Shown: in pieces, positions 63,316 through 64,000 of the stretch | Numbering within the stretch: the stretch's first letter is position 1 | Layout of the letters: the number at the start of each line of letters is the position of its first letter | NCBI GenBank assembly: GCA_023417315.1 | Contig: JAEZFW010000035.1 | Coordinates: forward strand, 1 to 64,000 | Length of the DNA stretch: 64,000 bases | From: Pseudomonadota bacterium | Lineage (GTDB): Bacteria; Pseudomonadota; Gammaproteobacteria; Steroidobacterales; Steroidobacteraceae | Direction: 5' to 3' | The notes under the pieces: generated by a model | What the model was told of the DNA's origin: nothing | The model's database searches: none | Seen by the model: only the letters and a program-made list of their open reading frames with translations | Made by a program: the position numbers and the translations under genes

Positions 63316-63945
63316 GTGACTACTTCACTCAAGCTGAGAACGAAGACACCGCCTAGCGTTCCGATGGATTCGCATGCCGCGGCGACGCTTAGGTACATAC
63401 GCGCGTCCATGGATGCGGCCGGGTCCGTTGTGGTGCCGGGTTCAACGGCGGCTGTGGCAGGTGCGTTCGGATTGATCGCCGCTGCGCTCTCGTCGATGCC
63501 GCACTGGCGCGAAGCGTGGCTCATCGTGTGGATCGCAGTTGCCATCGTGACCGCAACGGTCGGGGGCCTGCTCTTGCTGCGTCATTCGCCCGCAGGCACG
63601 CTGACGATCGCCGGTTCACCTATTCGCAAGTTTGTCCTGTGTTTCGCGCCGCCTATTGGGGGCGGCGCCGTGCTCACCGCTGTTCTTTGGGCGCACGATT
63701 ATCAACAGCTCATCCCCGGGACTTGGCTCGTCCTGTACGGGTGCGCGCAGATCAGCGCCAGCGTCGCTGCGCGTGCGCAATTGGCTGTCACCGGAACAGG
63801 ATTCATTCTGATAGGGATCGCGGCATTCATCGCGCCCCCCGCATCGCACATGCTTCTGCTGGCGCTCGGGTTCGGTGCGTTACATCTACTGCTTGCCTAT
63901 CTGATCGCGAAGGCGAAACGCGTTCAGGCGAGTGAGGAGGGGTAG
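63316..63945 (+). CDS. Hypothetical multi-pass membrane protein
   Basis: A 209-residue protein with about six hydrophobic segments from residue 38 to 200 and no motif I recognise. Starts at GTG 63316 or ATG 63364 (MDSHAAATLRYIRASMDAAG...). The next gene begins four bases after its stop, so they form an operon. Small membrane proteins of this kind are often paired with a winged-helix regulator, but the partner is cut by the window edge. Confidence 0.7.
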   Translation: MTTSLKLRTKTPPSVPMDSHAAATLRYIRASMDAAGSVVVPGSTAAVAGAFGLIAAALSSMPHWREAWLIVWIAVAIVTATVGGLLLLRHSPAGTLTIAGSPIRKFVLCFAPPIGGGAVLTAVLWAHDYQQLIPGTWLVLYGCAQISASVAARAQLAVTGTGFILIGIAAFIAPPASHMLLLALGFGALHLLLAYLIAKAKRVQASEEG

Positions 63946-63948
63946 GGC

Positions 63949-64000
63949 ATGGCAGCCAATCAAAAGGCATCGTCGGCTACGAAGCCGAATCAGACTCCTG
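63949..64000 (+). CDS. Start of an unidentified gene, cut by window end
   Basis: ATG 63949 opens a frame (MAANQKASSATKPNQTP) that runs to the end of the window. GAGGAGG lies 13-19 bases upstream and GTAGGG just upstream. Too short to identify. Confidence 0.55.
   Translation, partial: MAANQKASSATKPNQTP

Overview
The window looks like a chromosomal segment of a high-GC gammaproteobacterium, perhaps near Steroidobacterales, Nevskiales or Xanthomonadales. The evidence is gene order: pilB-pilC-pilD-coaE, bamD/rluD-pgeF-clpB, fmdB-aspS, mutS/cinA-recA-recX-alaS-csrA-tRNA-Ser(GCU)-tRNA-Arg(ACG), and sucC-sucD. The lineage is an inference. I saw no rRNA, CRISPR array, prophage or classical transposase.

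Layout. 1-15800: a polyphosphate:AMP phosphotransferase, then two divergent blocks of exported proteins. The minus-strand block runs HzsA-like lipoprotein, SH3/beta-barrel, beta-barrel lipoprotein, TlpA, DUF4266, DUF3570, DUF3187. The plus-strand block holds a CxxCH/MDP protein, a CxxCH/LamG lipoprotein and a DUF1501-like protein; a BON lipoprotein follows. 15900-31300: type IV pilus region (coaE, a VapBC-like pair, pilD, pilC, pilB, pilA), then a likely glycosylation island (STT3-like, GT87, GtrA, GT2, methyltransferase), then pilR and pilS. A strong sigma-54 site precedes pilA, so PilS, PilR and their target promoter are all here. 31400-45400: housekeeping genes (sucC, sucD, nadE, bamD, rluD, pgeF, a ZIP transporter, clpB, fmdB, aspS). 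45600-51500: a minus-strand cluster for 3-keto-sugar chemistry (gluconate-dehydrogenase-subunit-3-like, GMC oxidoreductase, sugar isomerase, Gfo/Idh, DUF1080). 51575-64000: a hydrolase, mutS, cinA, thpR, recA, recX, alaS, csrA, two tRNAs, fba, a membrane protein and a truncated gene.

The most unusual signal is a dense set of intergenic phrase-like repeats. I distinguish nine families, called P1-P9 here: P1 GTAGGCTGTAGGC, P2 GGCCAGTGGCCAGT, P3 GGTACTGGGTTATCGGG, P4 GGTTAGTGGTTAGTGG, P5 CCCTAACCCTCTCCC with its complement, P6 GTCGGGAT-N2-ATCCCGAC, P7 GTTCGCCGTTCGCC, P8 GGCTGGAGGCTGGAG, P9 GAGTGACGGGTGATGGG. P1-P4 and P9 mostly occur as inverted pairs. In P1-P4 the arms point inward and usually end in a shared CCAGA(A/G) core. 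Two of these pairs enclose a gene of the 23S-rRNA-intervening-sequence / four-helix-bundle family: one intact between nadE and bamD, and one frameshifted that splits pilS from pilR. The arms often occupy the ribosome-binding position of essential genes, and several are translated inside proteins. I propose, as inference, that this is an undescribed small mobile or repeat-propagation system.
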